From: Pseudomonadota bacterium
Lineage (GTDB): Bacteria; Pseudomonadota; Alphaproteobacteria; Rhodospirillales; 2-02-FULL-58-16
Assembly (NCBI GenBank): GCA_022572335.1
Contig: JACZWD010000172.1
Coordinates: 1-5,589 of the forward strand
Direction: 5' to 3'
DNA: 5,589 nucleotides
Part shown: positions 5,575 to 5,589 of the stretch, one piece after another
Layout: every line of letters starts with the position of its first letter
Position numbering within the stretch: position 1 is the stretch's first letter
Notes under the pieces: generated by a model
Databases searched by the model: none
Seen by the model: the letters and a program-made list of their open reading frames with translations, nothing else
Told to the model about the DNA's origin: nothing
Program-made: the position numbers and the translations under genes

Positions 5575-5589
5575 ATACCAAGGGTCGCT
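5573..5589. mobile_element. Start of a second copy of the MITE-like element (cut by window edge)
   Basis: TTATACCAAGGGTCGCT at 5573-5589 is identical over all 17 bases to 4528-4544, the left terminus of the complete copy with its 2 bp flank. It carries the left-end variant (GGGTCGC) rather than the right-end one (GGGACGC when reverse-complemented), so the second copy is probably in the same orientation. Only the first ~15 bp of the element are visible. Confidence 0.65.

Noticed and set aside
1..5589. A novel defence, CRISPR or toxin-antitoxin system
   Set aside because: All intact genes belong to known housekeeping or stress families, and the remaining sequence is explained by repeat elements and two decayed gene fragments.

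Overview
The window looks like a piece of a GC-rich (my estimate is about 65%) alphaproteobacterial chromosome. A member of the Rhodospirillales is the best guess, but that rests only on codon bias, protein style and gene content, since no phylogenetic marker is present. I see four intact genes of recognisable families, the cut end of an insertion sequence, one complete and one cut copy of a short structured repeat element, and two decayed gene fragments. I see no phage, CRISPR, toxin-antitoxin or defence system and no clearly new multi-gene system. The most unusual part is the right-hand 1.1 kb.

Left part (1-1649): the last 36 codons of an IS630-type transposase run into the IS right end. 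That end abuts the 3' end of a minus-strand pair, ada (bifunctional alkylation-damage sensor and DNA methyltransferase) followed after 12 bp by yjbQ (UPF0047). The yjbQ stop codon lies exactly on the inferred IS/TA target junction.

Middle (1650-4469): a 240 bp divergent intergenic region separates ada from a plus-strand gene for an exported coiled-coil protein with a C-terminal OmpA-type peptidoglycan-binding domain. That gene has two in-frame starts, each with a good Shine-Dalgarno sequence. It is convergent with a minus-strand nnrS-family gene, a polytopic membrane protein linked to nitric oxide metabolism.

Right part (4470-5589): about 60 bp upstream of nnrS is a 263 bp MITE-like element with 24 bp terminal inverted repeats (23/24 matching) and two internal hairpin arms of 98 nt each. 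A second copy in the same orientation begins at the right edge of the window. Between them lie a minus-strand remnant of an O-methyltransferase N-terminus (frameshifted, ended by the first element) and a plus-strand remnant of a TPR-protein-type glycosyltransferase C-terminal domain (frameshifted, ended by the second element). The stretch is therefore a gene graveyard delimited by repeats.

The genes do not form one pathway. The ada-yjbQ pair is probably co-transcribed, the OmpA-like protein acts at the cell envelope, and NnrS acts in nitrosative stress or denitrification. The repeat beside nnrS may influence its transcription, but this is inference.
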